Assembly: GCF_023278565.1 (NCBI RefSeq)
Contig: NC_064675.1
Span: forward strand, 3,410,001 to 3,474,000
DNA: 64,000 bases
Reading direction: 5' to 3'
Source: Colletotrichum lupini
Lineage: Eukaryota > Ascomycota > Sordariomycetes > Glomerellales > Glomerellaceae
The stretch's first letter is position 1. The number at the start of each line of letters is the position of its first letter. Under the pieces are notes generated by a model. The model was not told where the DNA came from, did no database searches, and saw nothing but the letters and a program-made list of their open reading frames with translations. Both the position numbers and the translations under genes were made by a program. Positions 49,101 to 61,712 of the stretch are shown piece after piece.

Positions 49101-50399
49101 GAAAGCGGGATCGGCACCGGCGGGTGAAGAGGCGCTGTCTCTGTCCATGCTGGCCTCGAATGCTCTCTTCTTGGCCACCTCAAAGACCTCCAGCCACTCA
49201 GTCAGCTGGTTCTGAGTCTCTGCCTGAAGAACCAAGGTCTGGCTCTTTGTCTTGACTTCGAAGCAGAATCTGCGATCCTCGGCAACGGCAGGTTTGGCAT
49301 TGCACAAAAGAACACCAATCTCGTCACCTTGCAGAACACCTTGGGGCCCATTGATCAGCCAGCCAAAAATACCTTCTCGGCAATAGTACCAACGACGGAC
49401 CCAGTTCGACCTGGCTGGCTTGCCGTAAAGGGTCTTGAGGAAGAGCCAACCCTGCTTCTCCGAGACAACGGCGGAACTTTCTTGTGGCTGGACGCTGACC
49501 GGACCTCTGGACCCCAGAAACTGAACTGTGGACGCACTGTAATCCTCCAGCTCCCGGGATGGCTTGAATGCTTGCAGTGTGCTTTCGCCGATATCGCGGC
49601 GCGCAATTTGTAGTTCTCTCTTGAACACAAACTCTGTGGTTTCCATCTCACGAGACCAGCCACGGATGCGATCCATCTCGGAACCCCACTTTGTCGATAC
49701 GGCAGCGGCGTCGCGCGACCGCTTCATTTCCTTCCAAAAGTCGGAGCTGACACGTACAAGCAACTTGTCCAGGCTGAAGCGAATCTGAGGCGCAAGCTGG
49801 CAGAAGTCCATGGAGACCTTGAGATATGCCTTGCGGGTCTCGTACACGGCGAACGCTTCCTCTCTGATAGCAGACGGCTCCTTTGTCTTTGACTGGCTCA
49901 TGTACCGAGCCATGGCTTGATCAAAGTTCCTCTGGGTATGGTCCAGAACTCTCCTGACTTCCTTGAAAGAGCGCAGGTCGGCGGCGACGAAGGAGCGGAT
50001 GGGGTCAACAGATATGGTGTCCATTTTCCGCACTGTTGACATAATCTGAGTCCACCATTCCTTTGAGCCATCGCTTATCCGGCGCAGAGCGAGAAGAGTG
50101 TAGTCGTGATCGACGATGGCATCGGCGGTGGCGGCGGGTGGGAAGATCTTGGACAGGTAGGTGTTGACGCTTTCTTCGAGGGCTAGGATGTCACGGGTGA
50201 CGCGAGACGTAGACCTGACATAGTCGTCAAGCCATTTCTCGACATTGTCGATGTGCTCTCCGAAGTGCTGCGCAGTGGATCGGAAGGTAGGAGAATCGAG
50301 GGATGCCTCGTTGAGGCCGACGGGAATCGCAGGACTTGTTTGCTTTTGCGCCGTTGTTGCAGCAGCAGCCAAAGCGACAGACGCCGCGGGCTCAGCCAT
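46123..50399 (-). CDS. Sip3/Lam-type sterol-transfer protein (BAR-PH-GRAM-VASt-TM)
   Basis: Proteins of the yeast Ysp1/Sip3 (Lam1/Lam3) group sit in the ER at contacts with the plasma membrane and move sterol between them. Two exons, 50399-46633 and 46570-46123 (62-bp intron, GTAAGT donor, ACTAAC branch, CACAG acceptor), give 1404 residues. Order of parts: a BAR-like helical domain (about 40-290), a PH domain beginning EKQGWLFLKT and ending QLTEWLEVFEVAKK (about 313-411), a low-complexity linker, a GRAM-like segment (YITPDNMYFYGQQMG, about 690-830), the VASt sterol-binding domain (from HFEISAKACFHVLFG through a region with YTKVEWSKIPTFSK, about 930-1100), and two hydrophobic spans (SLIMWAIAVVKTFFSVV; LILLVLAVSAFTNIAL, about 1180-1235). 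The C-terminal exon is basic then helical. The BAR plus PH start points to Sip3/Ysp1 rather than Lam2/Lam4. Confidence 0.88.
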
Positions 50400-53300
50400 C
50401 GTATGTGCAAGGATCGACGATGGTCGTCGACGTCGTCGGAACGACTTGGGAGTCGTTGGTTCGGTCGGTCGGTCAAAGATATATCATCTGTGTCTATGAT
50501 GGGCGCTATGCATGCTCTACAGGTCCGGAAGGTAGGATTTCTTGTGTATTGGAGCGGAAGAATGCTGTGTCGCGAGTGGAAGTTGTAATGACGTCGGCGA
50601 AAGCCGCATTTGGGGAGTGCCACGGGTACAAGTTTTGGGAGGTGTGCTGTCAAAGTCAAGCCTCGCCTCGTCGTCTGGAAAATAGGCTGAGGCCCGGCGG
50701 TGGGGGAGCCAATGAAACCACTTTCGCTTCGCGCTTTAGCGTCCGCGTATACTGAGCAGTCCACTGTAGATTCGGCCGAGACCACCCCGCGATTCACTGA
50801 GACCAACCGCTAACGAGATTACCTCAGGCGGGGGGGCTCACGGGGCCTTACAAGTTAGGTAATAAGGTAAGGTGCCTACGGATACACTTGGAGCCTTGGA
50901 GGAACGGGAAGGCAGTTAAGCTCAGCCCAACTTTCCTTTTACGGAAAAGAAATGGCCCAAGCTCCCCGAGGCGCGGAGTGCGTGCTCCTTCCCTCAATAT
51001 TCCATGCTATTGACGGCCACTTCGTTCCTTCTATTCTACGGAGTACTGCGTACCTACCCGTACCTATCCTTTTTCCATGGTGAATATGGAGACAGCAACT
51101 CATGGAACCGTTGGCTTTTCTCCAGGTCTCCACCACTCTCCTGCAAAGTCTTGTCCATCGTCGTACGAATAAACAAGCTTCAAACAGGGTTTGCGCCCTC
51201 CAAAGTCTCAATGCGATGCGTCTCGCATTGGCCAAAGAAGAAGAAGAACAGTCTTTGCGGAAGTCGGCATCAGCCATGGCAACATCAAACATCATACCTA
51301 ACACCCAACGAACTTATAGTTCACTTCATTCCTTACAGGCCACTTGGCATACAGAAGCTGAAGCAGACTTCATACGCCCGTCCGCCTCCATTATAGCCCG
51401 ACAGATGAACGACTCAGGTCTGGCTTATGCTCGAATCGTCAAGTAGACAAGTTTTCTCTCAACGACAGGCTCATGCTTGGGTAATGTGTCGCCGGTTTCC
51501 TGCACCCGCTCGACGTCTGCCGCCCACCACGCTTGCAACCACACCAATCCCCGGATTATCTGCCGCGAGCGAACCTGGGCCATCTGGAGTACAGCTTATC
51601 CATTTGCCGTGGAGATCGAGTCATGGACGCAAGGACGCGACATGTCAATAGCTGTCGTCACATATCTGACAAGGAGACAGCTGCCTCGCAAAGCTCAACC
51701 AACTTAACCGGACCTCGCCATAGCTTGCCGTGCAGACTGCACACGCATCTGCCCCGTCAAAATTACTCGAGCTTCTCTGTTCGAAACACGGGGCTATCAC
51801 GACTGGCCAGGACGTCGTCGTTGCTACGACACGCATCCACGACAAGATTACAGTCCCTAGCCTAATCCCTATCCTATCCTATCCTGGCACCCCAGACACT
51901 GGTTCGTTTCTGCAACGGGCTCGACTGAGTGGGCTTTGTAGTGAAACATTGTTCCATCATCGGCGGGTGGGAGGAAACAACCATAATGGCATCATGTTGG
52001 CCACAAATTGGATTGTCCCGTCGCCTACACTGGCACACTGGTCCCATTCGGAGCCGCGTGGCTGTCGACTCCGGACTGGACTGCTGGTGTCCTGTGCCCT
52101 TGTGGAGGTGGAGGGTCAGATCAATGCTAAAATCTCGGTCATGAGCGAGTCAACGTCGCCGTTTTTTTGCTCTCCCGCGGGCAGCACAGCCCCTCAGCCC
52201 CTCCCGTGTGGCATTTTCATGCACCACCGACGCTCGCCGCCCACTGACAAGCAATCGGCTTGAAGCGATCAGCGGGTCTTCTGCATTGGTAGCAGCACAT
52301 TTCAGCTGCTCAAGGGGCGCAACGTACTCGCCCACGGGCCCCCCTTATTCGGTCTCTCGTTCAGGTACTGTGTAATAGGTCCCCTGAGTTCTGCGTCTAG
52401 TATGTACTAACAGACTGCTTTCCAGTAACTCACATGCTCCTTCTGTCGGCTTTGCCGGGGACCTCGCATTCCTCACGTTGCATTGGGTATTTCCAACGCC
52501 TTCGTCAACTCAACCTCTCCCTCCTTCACCAGCCTCCCGGTTCCTGCGCCACACGCGGATCTCCCAGGGTGGGGGAGCACTCGCTGCACCGTTTCTCCTC
52601 AGACCGGCAGTCCCTGTTCTTTTTTTTGGATACACGCACTTTCGGAACCTCGAGATCTGGGGAAATCCCATGGAGGACGATCGTCAATTTTCAGGGTTGC
52701 CAAATTTTCACCTCACCCCACGAGACAGCTACACAATCGAATTGATCTCGCGTTGACGTGTACGAATACGTCTTCATGTCTTGCTCGCCAGTACATCAGC
52801 TGGTGATGATACGTGAGCAAAATACGGCAGCTGTCGATACCCATCCTCCACTTAGGCACGGGCACGATAGCTGGTGGCGACTATTGGCACAATCCCCGTT
52901 GGCTTCAAGACCAGGCATGCCTTGCGCAGGAAACCTGTCCAAAACGAACCGTCCCGCTCACCTGTGGTATTGAGCTCAAGGCTCAAGCTTGCCATGCTAT
53001 TTTCGATCCAGCCTGAATCACTAGACAGATCCATGGATGTTTGCAAGATTTTCACTCAAGCGAATGTCGTCCCACTGGCGTCTGACGACAAATGATGCAG
53101 TAGGGATTACCCTGAAGAAGGGCAGTTACATGCGCAGCAATCTGCAATGGAAACGAATAGCAGACGAAATATGCCTTTCTGCAGGAGGTTGATACAGTCT
53201 CTCTGAACATTCAACTTATTTTCCCGTGCTCCGCCAAAGCCATAGGATCTCCTCCCGCACAACCGTGCGGCAAAGCAAGATTTGCGGGTCGCCGGCCCAG

Positions 53301-56148
53301 CCACTGGGGTAGGGATCTGCCGTTGAGTGTGGCGACACCAGAAACAACACAGCCTGTGAAGCTTGGCTTGGTGCTACCTTGGATGAAAATTCCGGGTCCG
53401 AAACCCCCTTCTCTTGGATGACGGGATAATACTGAAGTGTCCTGTATGGATTGCAATAGCCTTGAAAAAGACAGGTTTTACACTCACTGGTGGGAAACTC
53501 CATGTGACTCAGGTCAAGTGACGATAGTAGCGGTCACGAGCAGCCAACGGGTACTGGCTGGTGTCAAACCAGCCACCCGAGGTGCGGCAAACAACGGCGG
53601 AGCCGCCTGCATCGACGACAGGCGAAGGCCGCGGGGGCCAAAAATAGGTAGTCAGCAGACCTATCCGTACCTACAACTTGCCGCGACGGCACAGAAGCCG
53701 ACTTCTGCCGACTTTGCTGCGAGAGAGACTCCACTGCGTCCGCTTGTTCGACTCCACGATGGCCCGTTCTGTTGCCTTCTGCCGCGTCTATGGCCGGACA
53801 GCCGCCGCTCTCTCACTGTTCTCAGACTCCCAAGCGAGCATTCACATCCGTCTAGGGTGTCATTGCAAATCCACACTGTCTCTCCCTGCGATGCCGACAC
53901 CGGGTCGCAGTACAGCCAGCTTCCGCCTGTATGAGAATGTAGAATTTGGCAGGGAACCACGTATTCGGATCTGTTTGCAAACGAATCCATTTTGCCACAA
54001 TACCAATATGTCATGGTTCAATATTCCGTTCACAACGACATGGTACCCAGGTTTTTTTGCTTGCTTTCCGGACATGTCTCTGGGCGATTGCCCCCTTGTT
54101 TGAGTCAACAGCAACTGGTTAGGCATTTTGGCAACTCGATTGGACGGCAGATTGATTGTGATAGATCTCAATCCGCTTCTGGAGAGGTTCGAGAACGGTT
54201 GTTCCTGCAACCGGGCACTCACGAACGGGGCAGGCCATTTCCCAATCTGGTAATCTTGGTATGTAACGTCTCCTGATGACCATGACCTTGCTCATCCGCC
54301 TGTCCCCTGAACTGGCGCCAAAGTCGTTGCGCCATTAACGCGGCCATTATTGCTCAGCAAGCTTCCGCTGCGTCCTTCAGGAGTCAAGGGGAAGTTCCTA
54401 GGAGCGTTTGGACTCCAACCGTCTCTCCTCATGATGGACCTCTTGGACATTTCGCTCATGATTGGTCTAATATCAAGCCAGAATTTGAGTATTTTTGCCA
54501 ATCACGATGAAGTCACTCGGCCTTTTCCCGTCCAGGCCCACATAGCCCGAATCTGGCCGTCAGCTCAATAGCCAATGAGGCACCAGAAGCCAGCTTTTTC
54601 CCAACCACACCTCAGCTCACCTCGGCCGCTAGCAAGGACTACAACCTTGCAAAAAGCCATCTACAGGCTGTCATTGCTCGACGTTTACACCCTCGAGTCC
54701 TCGACCACCCTTTCTATATCTCCACAACGATGTTGGATCCCGTTCCATTAGGACGGACCAACCCCCATCGGCTCGGCGGCGATGCGAAGTTCAGAAGGGA
54801 GGAGGGCAATCCCACGCTTCCGGAAACGCTCTATACGCCAGTTCTCAGACGGAATAGCAACGCTGCCATTGCGGTACGCCGCGCCATCTGGTTTGATATC
54901 GCTGTCCAAGGCGGAGCCCGGCCGGGACTGTAGGCGGTTCAATTTAGTGTTGTTTCCTCTAGCGGTTCTTCCTTTGGCTTCTTTGGACGCTCCAATCATG
55001 GTCATGCCCTGAGTCTCGTGAAAGTCGAGCCGGCCCAACAACTGCGACCCTATTCTCCAAGGAGGTCTAAGTTGCATATGGAGAAGCCCAGTCGTGGTCA
55101 CATACAATGCTATGCGGGCTATTGGGTCTACCCGCCGTCGCGGCCGCGCCTGCGTCGTTTCAAAGGCGATCTGCTGCTAGAACCTACATGATGCAGGGCG
55201 AGACGCAGAAGTGTCCTCAGGCACATGCAAGTCATAAAGGTACTAATAATTGGTAGAAAGTGAGAAGCAGCGTCTGAACCACACGACTGGCCAAGACAGA
55301 CAGGCCATTTTATGACGATTATCAGAAGACGCCTCATTCATCTCCGATGAGGTCTCAGCAAGGCCAAAGCAAGATTGACCATCACTAACGACCTCTATCG
55401 CCATGGCTGTCTTGGCCATGGCGTTGGCTCTGTGGGCTTGTCGAATGTAGTCATGCCTTATCCCTGGTCTAACTAACAAGATACGAGCCACGGTCTTCGG
55501 ATCGTCAAAGGTGGACAGATACAGTCAGGTGCATAAGGGCAGCCTCCTGACGGAACCTCAGGATAGTTTCCTAGCGTCAGACGAGTCGACATAGGCAGCT
55601 CGAATTTCTCACGCCTGCATGATTCAGTACTACCCATCCTAGGTAGCAAAAGGCCTGGACCTGCGCAGGCTGGTGTGCCCTTGAGCATGATATCACAAAT
55701 GTATTCCAATCACGGCAGCCCTCGCGATGATTGTACGCCGAAGGCTCTACTCAAGCAGATCGATACCTCGCAAAAAGAGCAAGGTGCATGAAAGATCACG
55801 ATGAGTAACATTTGCAATATGATATATCGAAAATTGCTTATAGTGAGAAGGCCCGGCTCGGATGGTTTGAAATGACCGCGGAAGCGATCTAGACGGCCCC
55901 GGTGCAGACCCTGCGAAAGGTTGACCCGATCATGGGCACTTGTCAGACGAAGCGCTACATGGACCGTAGACGTCGAGGCTACGGCTCAGTCATACTTTTG
56001 TTCACCCCGCTTCACTGAGCATCGGTTTGGGAAGAAACTGGCAGCTCTTCAACCAGGACGCACCCTGCATCTCAGCAGCCAGGGGTACGCTTTTCACAAG
56101 ATACATGTGAAAGGAGGCGCTTGGGGTTGGTGGGTGCCGGCAAGCAAG
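50400..56148. other. gene-poor stretch right of the Sip3-like gene
   Basis: About 5.7 kb of ordinary GC content with no gene I can support. The first part should be the promoter of the Sip3-like gene; a TACGGAGTA copy is at 51037-51045. The many open frames between 51 and 55.5 kb are short, overlapping and unlike known families. One minus-strand frame around 53700-54010 is mildly Cys-rich, but lacks a convincing signal peptide or splice structure. The sequence is not AT-biased, so it is not obviously RIP-affected. Confidence 0.5.
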
Positions 56149-56199
56149 GATAGGTACGGCAGACTGCAAGAGGCACTCCGCCAAAACCGTTCTTTCTAA
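55921..56199 (+). pseudogene. orphan coding-like fragment interrupted by the insertion
   Basis: A frame open from before 55921 to 56199 without an ATG start. Its middle part (FTEHRFGKKLAALQPGRTLH, then HVKGGAWGWWVPASKDR) has balanced, protein-like composition. The frame then runs straight into the 33-bp inverted repeat at 56155 and ends just beyond it. With one copy of the GATAGG duplication and the insert removed, the same frame would continue for eight codons into 61087 onward and then stop. So it may be the end of an older gene broken by the insertion. I do not recognise the protein. Confidence 0.35.
56155..56187 (+). repeat. left 33-bp inverted repeat
   Basis: Starts TACGGCAGACTGC and ends CCGCCAAAAC. 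Identical over 33 bases to the reverse complement of 61048-61080; the next base on either side differs, apart from the GATAGG direct copies. Confidence 0.9.
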
Positions 56200-59100
56200 T
56201 AGACCTACGGCTACCGTAAATTTTAGGTATTAATAGCGCGACTTTCTCGTACGTATAAATGAATATTATAATAAATCCCGTATATTATTATAAGGAATTG
56301 CTTACGACCGTAGGTAGCAGTGGTTACGTAAGGGCGGTTATGCTACTTAGCGAAAGTAGGGTAGCTAGGGGGCATATCCTCCTTACTAATTTCTATTACT
56401 AATCAATTTCCCTTTCCTCTTAACTAACCTAATATTCCTTAAGTAAGGTAAGTAATCCGCCTACGCCCCTATAGTTACTTATTAGCGATTATATTTTGCT
56501 TTATTATACTTTATACCCTTTTTTACTTTACTTTTATTATTATTACCTAATTATATACGCAATTATAAATATAATATTCGCAATTTGCTAATTAGAAATA
56601 TTAATTAGGTATAATTAGGTAATTTTATGCGTAATTATTAGTGTAATTTTTATTAATTAGTAATTATGCTTCTTCTTAGGCTAATATACGCGCAATTATA
56701 AGTATAATTACGCGTATATACCTATTTATAATTTAATTCTTTTTATTTACTTTTTTCTTTAGTATTAACTATTTACGTATATATACTAATAATTTCGTAT
56801 AGGATACTCCCTTTTTTAATAATTATATACGCCGTATAATATTTATAATAAGCGCTTAATATAGCGTTCTGGCCCGTATTAAGGGTATATAGCTCCCGAC
56901 GGTCCCCGTATACTAACCTACGTAGTACCCTAACGACCTTATGTCTTATAAGATAACCTCTTACCTCCTTATTAGTACGTATACCTCTATATAATAGCTT
57001 CCTTATTATACGGATTCTTACGTTATTTATAGGCTCTTTATTTTCCCTTTCGAAGACTTTTTACTAGATCTATAACTTTAGTATTATATAAGTTAGTATA
57101 TACTACCTTATACTATCTAATATTACTATACTAACCTATATAATCTAGCCTTAGTATTAGATTAAGCTTAACCTTAAGATTATTAAAAATAGCCGTTATG
57201 TGCCCCCGGATATCGCCGTAACTCGTACTTAGGCTACCGATACTATCTAAACGACCGTATATAGTAACGCTAAGACTAGTACCGAGTTGTGCGCCCGTTA
57301 TAAGGCTAGTAAAGGCATTTTCGCTAATTATATTACTTTTATAAGTAAGGGCTGCTCTAATTATAACTATATATTTACTATATATAAGTATACGCTCGTT
57401 ACGCCTCCCGTTATTACTTATACGTTACCCTATACTACTTTATATTTATTTATAGTTTACTAACAGTTCGTATTAGCTCGTAATACGCTTATTAAAGTCG
57501 CTAAGCGCGGTTATAATTATAAGGGCTATAATAAAGTCCGTATCGGCGCTCTATTTAAGTCTCTAAGTACTATCCCCGCTATATACCTCCGTACGATAGT
57601 AAAAGCCCTTAAATAGGTAGCTAAGTAAGCTAAAGATAATAAAGAGGGTATATATAATAGCGTATAGGATTATAAGGAGCGTTACTAACTTATATAAACT
57701 CTGAGTAAGGAGTAATTAATTCGATATTTTTATATAGTATAGTATAGGAGTTTATATAAGTATATATTAGGATATAGCACGGTTAGGCTTAATACCCGGG
57801 TAGTAAGGCCCTTATAAAGTCGTAGGGCACTTACTAACTATAAGCTAGAGTATACGCGCTTAGTTTAGCCCGTAAGAGGCCGTAATTAACTATATAAAAG
57901 CTCCCCCTAAAGTTTAATATTTCTAATAAAATTATAGAACTTTTATTTATCGTATATTATTATTATGTACTTTTCTATCCTTTTTAGTATTATAAATCCC
58001 CGTAAGCGTCTATATTTCTATATATATACTTATAAGACCTTATAAACAAAAGGATACCCCTATATATCGCTATAATTATATATAAACATTTACCCCTTAC
58101 TTAAAATTTCTTTTTTAGTTTCTTATTTTATATATTATTACTTTTTTAAAATAGTACGACCGCGTATTAATCTTTTACTATATCGAACGATAATTATTAT
58201 AAAGTTAGAGAGTAATTAGACTTATAATATAATTATTATATATATCTTTATAGTTTCTAGTACTAGAATTGCAAAGCGAACTTTCGAACGTTAACTTACG
58301 AAATAGGACTTACGATGAGAAGAGCGTACGGTCTTTTCTAAAGATCTATTAATTCGTATCTAAGAATTATTCTTTTAATAATACTTAAATAATAAAGATA
58401 TCTTTTTTTAACTCTAGTTTAAAGGATTTATAATTACGGCTATAGGATTATTAATACTTCGTCAATAGAATTAGCTTTAGTAATAACAAACACTAAAATA
58501 GCTCGCAATTATATAATAACGATTAAAAGAGTTCTTTTTTAGTATACTAGAGGTTACTTACTGTACTAAAGGGTACGGTAAAAAGTATTTTTATATATAG
58601 GTTCGCTAATAAGCTCATGTTATTAGCCAAGATAAACTATACCTTATATATTACAAAACCTTTCTATAATAAGTTTAAGATCGGTTAAGTAAGATAAGGT
58701 ACTATCGTAAAGGGTTTACGACTCCTAGACTAAATTATATTTAGTCTTTAGATACGTATAATAAGCTTCTACTATTTAAATTTAAGATCTATACTAATAT
58801 TAATACTTATTCGCAATTTATTATATAGTTCTATATAGGGGTTTTTACTTATACGTCCCGGAATATACTTATATAATATCTTACTATTATTTAATAACGG
58901 GGATTTATGCTATTACGAGTTCGTTTAGACCGAGGGAAAGAAACCGTTCTTACGTCTAGTGTTTATTACTACCTTTTATAACACCGTTTAATAGCAAAAA
59001 GTCTAATTATATTCCGTAATTACTAGATCTTTAGTAAAAGTATTTATAACGTTAAGATTAAGAGTTAGTAAAATCGTCTTTATTAAAGTAGATTAGCATA

Positions 59101-61047
59101 TTAGCGGGTAAGTAATATATATCTTAGTATATATAAGTATACTTACGTTTATAAAAATACTTTTAACTACTTAAGTTCTAAGGGCTATTTTATATAGATA
59201 TACTCTCTAACTAGATTGCACTTTTATTTACGTATATACTACTAATTCGTTCTGATTTTATTAACTTCATATAAATTTAGAACTCTTATCGAATTCGTCG
59301 TTAAAAAGGTCGCCCTTACGTTATTTCTAGTTAGTTATAATAACTATATTATTAACTTACGTTACGAACCGTATAAGACTTTATATAGCTAATTAACTAA
59401 GACTAAGTTTAATAACTATTAAACGCTATTTAGAATAGTAATAATCTAGACGCATATCTTCCTTAAGCTATTTTATAGATTTATACCTTAATTATTAAGG
59501 GCTCTCTAACTATATTAGCTAAAAGTACGAAGTTTAGCGAGGCTAATTATCCTTATTTTAAAGTATATTAATATCTTCGTGTTCGTCTAAAGTAGTATAT
59601 ACGTAATAAGCTCTAATTAGAAGTTACTTTACTAAGTAAACTATAGGGCGGTATTATATAGGTTAAATAGAGATTAGAAGACTTTAAAATTAATCTTAGA
59701 GTATTAAATAGCTTCGTAATTACGAGCGATACTAAGGACGAAGAGGAATTATAAATATAATTATAGTTTACTCTAAACTATTTATTAACGAGAATGCTCG
59801 TTTCTATCCTTATAGTATACTAGGTTGTTTACTATTATAAACTTTATCTTCTTATCGAACTACTATAATCTCGTCTTTCCTATCGTTTTTATCCTTTTTA
59901 ACCTTTTTCTTAGCCTTTACCTCCTTTTTAACGATCTTCTTTTCTTACTTAACTAACAATTCCTCCTTAATCTTTATTATTAGTTTAATACTAATACCTA
60001 TTAAAAGCCGTGTTTTCGGAACATTTCTATACGTTATTTTGCCTAAAGTTTTAGTTATAATTAGCTTTATACGACCTTTTCCCTTCTTTACTAGCTAAGG
60101 TTTAATAACTAGCGACTTAATTCTAGTTTAAAAAATAATAGAAAGTTAGTAATTGTCTTTTTTATATAAGATTATAGCTTTAGAGAGGAATCTCTCTAAA
60201 CTTATAGCTTCGTACGCTACTTTATAGTACTCTGAGATATTATAAAGATTCTTTATATTAATTAGAAATACTATCCACTTTATTAAAAGAATTTACTAGT
60301 TTATTATGAAATATAAAATAATAGATCGTATTATATCTTAATATAAAATAAACGTTAAAAAGCGATTAAACTAAACTTTCTTAATAAACTTCTTAATAAC
60401 TTAGACGTTAGTATAAGTCGTTATTTAGAAACTATTAAGTTCGTTTTTAAAAAAGGATACGTTATATAATATAATAGAGATATTAATTATTAGCGATTGC
60501 TTTAGCTCCTTTTTCGTTTACTAAATACTTCGTTCCTGCTCTTTTAAGCCTATAAGAAGAGATTTTATTAATATCGAGGTTTGTATATTTATACGTTCTT
60601 ATTATATAAAAAGGGTAGAGCCTATACGAGTATTATTATCGATCGGTCGTTTCGGAATAGCTTTATAAAGAAGTATTATAAGGTTAATTAGTTTAGTAAC
60701 GTCTTATATAGAGACTAAAAGTTATTATAGATCTATATTATAATATTTATAAGCGAGCTATTAGTTTAATAACTTAAGTAAAGAGTGATTTTTACTTATA
60801 AGAGGGTAAAAAGTAGTAATTATTTTTATAATAAAGTTATAAAGAGAAGAAAAACTTTTACGTCGGGGTACGATATTGCGCGATTTTATATACTACTGTG
60901 CGGTCTAATATATTACGAAATTAAAGTATCTCTTAAGCTATAAATCTCTATAACCCCTATTTATAGGTTACTACACTAGTCTAGACCCTATCCTGGGTAG
61001 TGGGGTGACCGTAAAATACGATTTCTGCTTTGACATATGAAAAAAGT

Positions 61048-61080
61048 GTTTTGGCGGAGTGCCTCTTGCAGTCTGCCGTA
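61048..61080 (-). repeat. right 33-bp inverted repeat
   Basis: Reverse-complement partner of 56155-56187 with no mismatch. It is followed directly by GATAGG. Confidence 0.9.
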
Positions 61081-61086
61081 GATAGG

Positions 61087-61712
61087 CATTCTTTGAGACA
61101 GAAACATTCCTGACAAGCAGTGACAAGTCCCGATTGTTTCTTTTCTGTCAATCGGCTGTCCGGGAACTTAGGCAGTTGGGTTTGCGGCTTGTGCGACGGC
61201 AACGACAAGTCGGAGGTGTCTCTTGTCGGGCCTGTCTCTAGCCGGAGAGACACGGATTCAGATTCAAAATTCAGACTTTATGCGGACGAGTTTCTCGTGG
61301 GATTTATCAAATCAAGACAATTGGCCGTGGACTTTTGCGAACGCAACGGAGTACAGAGAGGGGGAAAGTACCGACCTGGTGAGAAGATACCAGTGGACCT
61401 CCATGGTATCCGTACAGTACTTCAACGACACACTCTTTTCAGTACGAGGGTACTTGGCCCGAGGGTGGCGGCAACCTGCGATTACAGGACTAGAACAACA
61501 GGCCCAGGAGCCCGGATTCCCTGTGTGTCCTCGATCGGCAAACAAAGGAATCTCAGGCAACAGATGCACCGCACAACGTATTCATACGGAACGAGATATA
61601 CAGGAAGCAAGATGCGGCTACCACGACGACTTACCTGCCTTGTCTGGAATGTGGACGGACGGCGTAGGAGGGTTGGTAACAAGGGTCGAGTTTAGGCTGC
61701 TTTTGCTGTCCC
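61087..61712. other. non-AT-rich segment between two mobile elements
   Basis: About 620 bp of normal GC content. It carries overlapping open frames on both strands (plus 61120-61695; plus from 61223; minus 61569-61312), none with a recognised domain. It may be the continuation of the locus to the left of the insertion. Confidence 0.4.

Larger units (their letters stand above)
56149..61086. mobile_element. AT-rich insertion bounded by 33-bp inverted repeats and a 6-bp duplication
   Basis: A perfect 33-bp inverted repeat lies at 56155-56187 and 61048-61080. Immediately outside both copies is GATAGG (56149-56154 and 61081-61086), as expected for a target-site duplication, so the unit looks like a terminal-inverted-repeat DNA transposon of 4926 bp. 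From about 56200 to 60970 the interior is strongly AT-rich with stops in every frame. One frame at about 57320-57905 has mostly TAA/TAG stops among otherwise reasonable codons, as if a coding region had been RIP-mutated. The inverted repeats still contain several CA dinucleotides, the preferred RIP target, and are unchanged, which is odd. No transposase motif was identified. A 6-bp duplication does not match the common families (TA, 8 bp, 9 bp). Confidence 0.68.
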
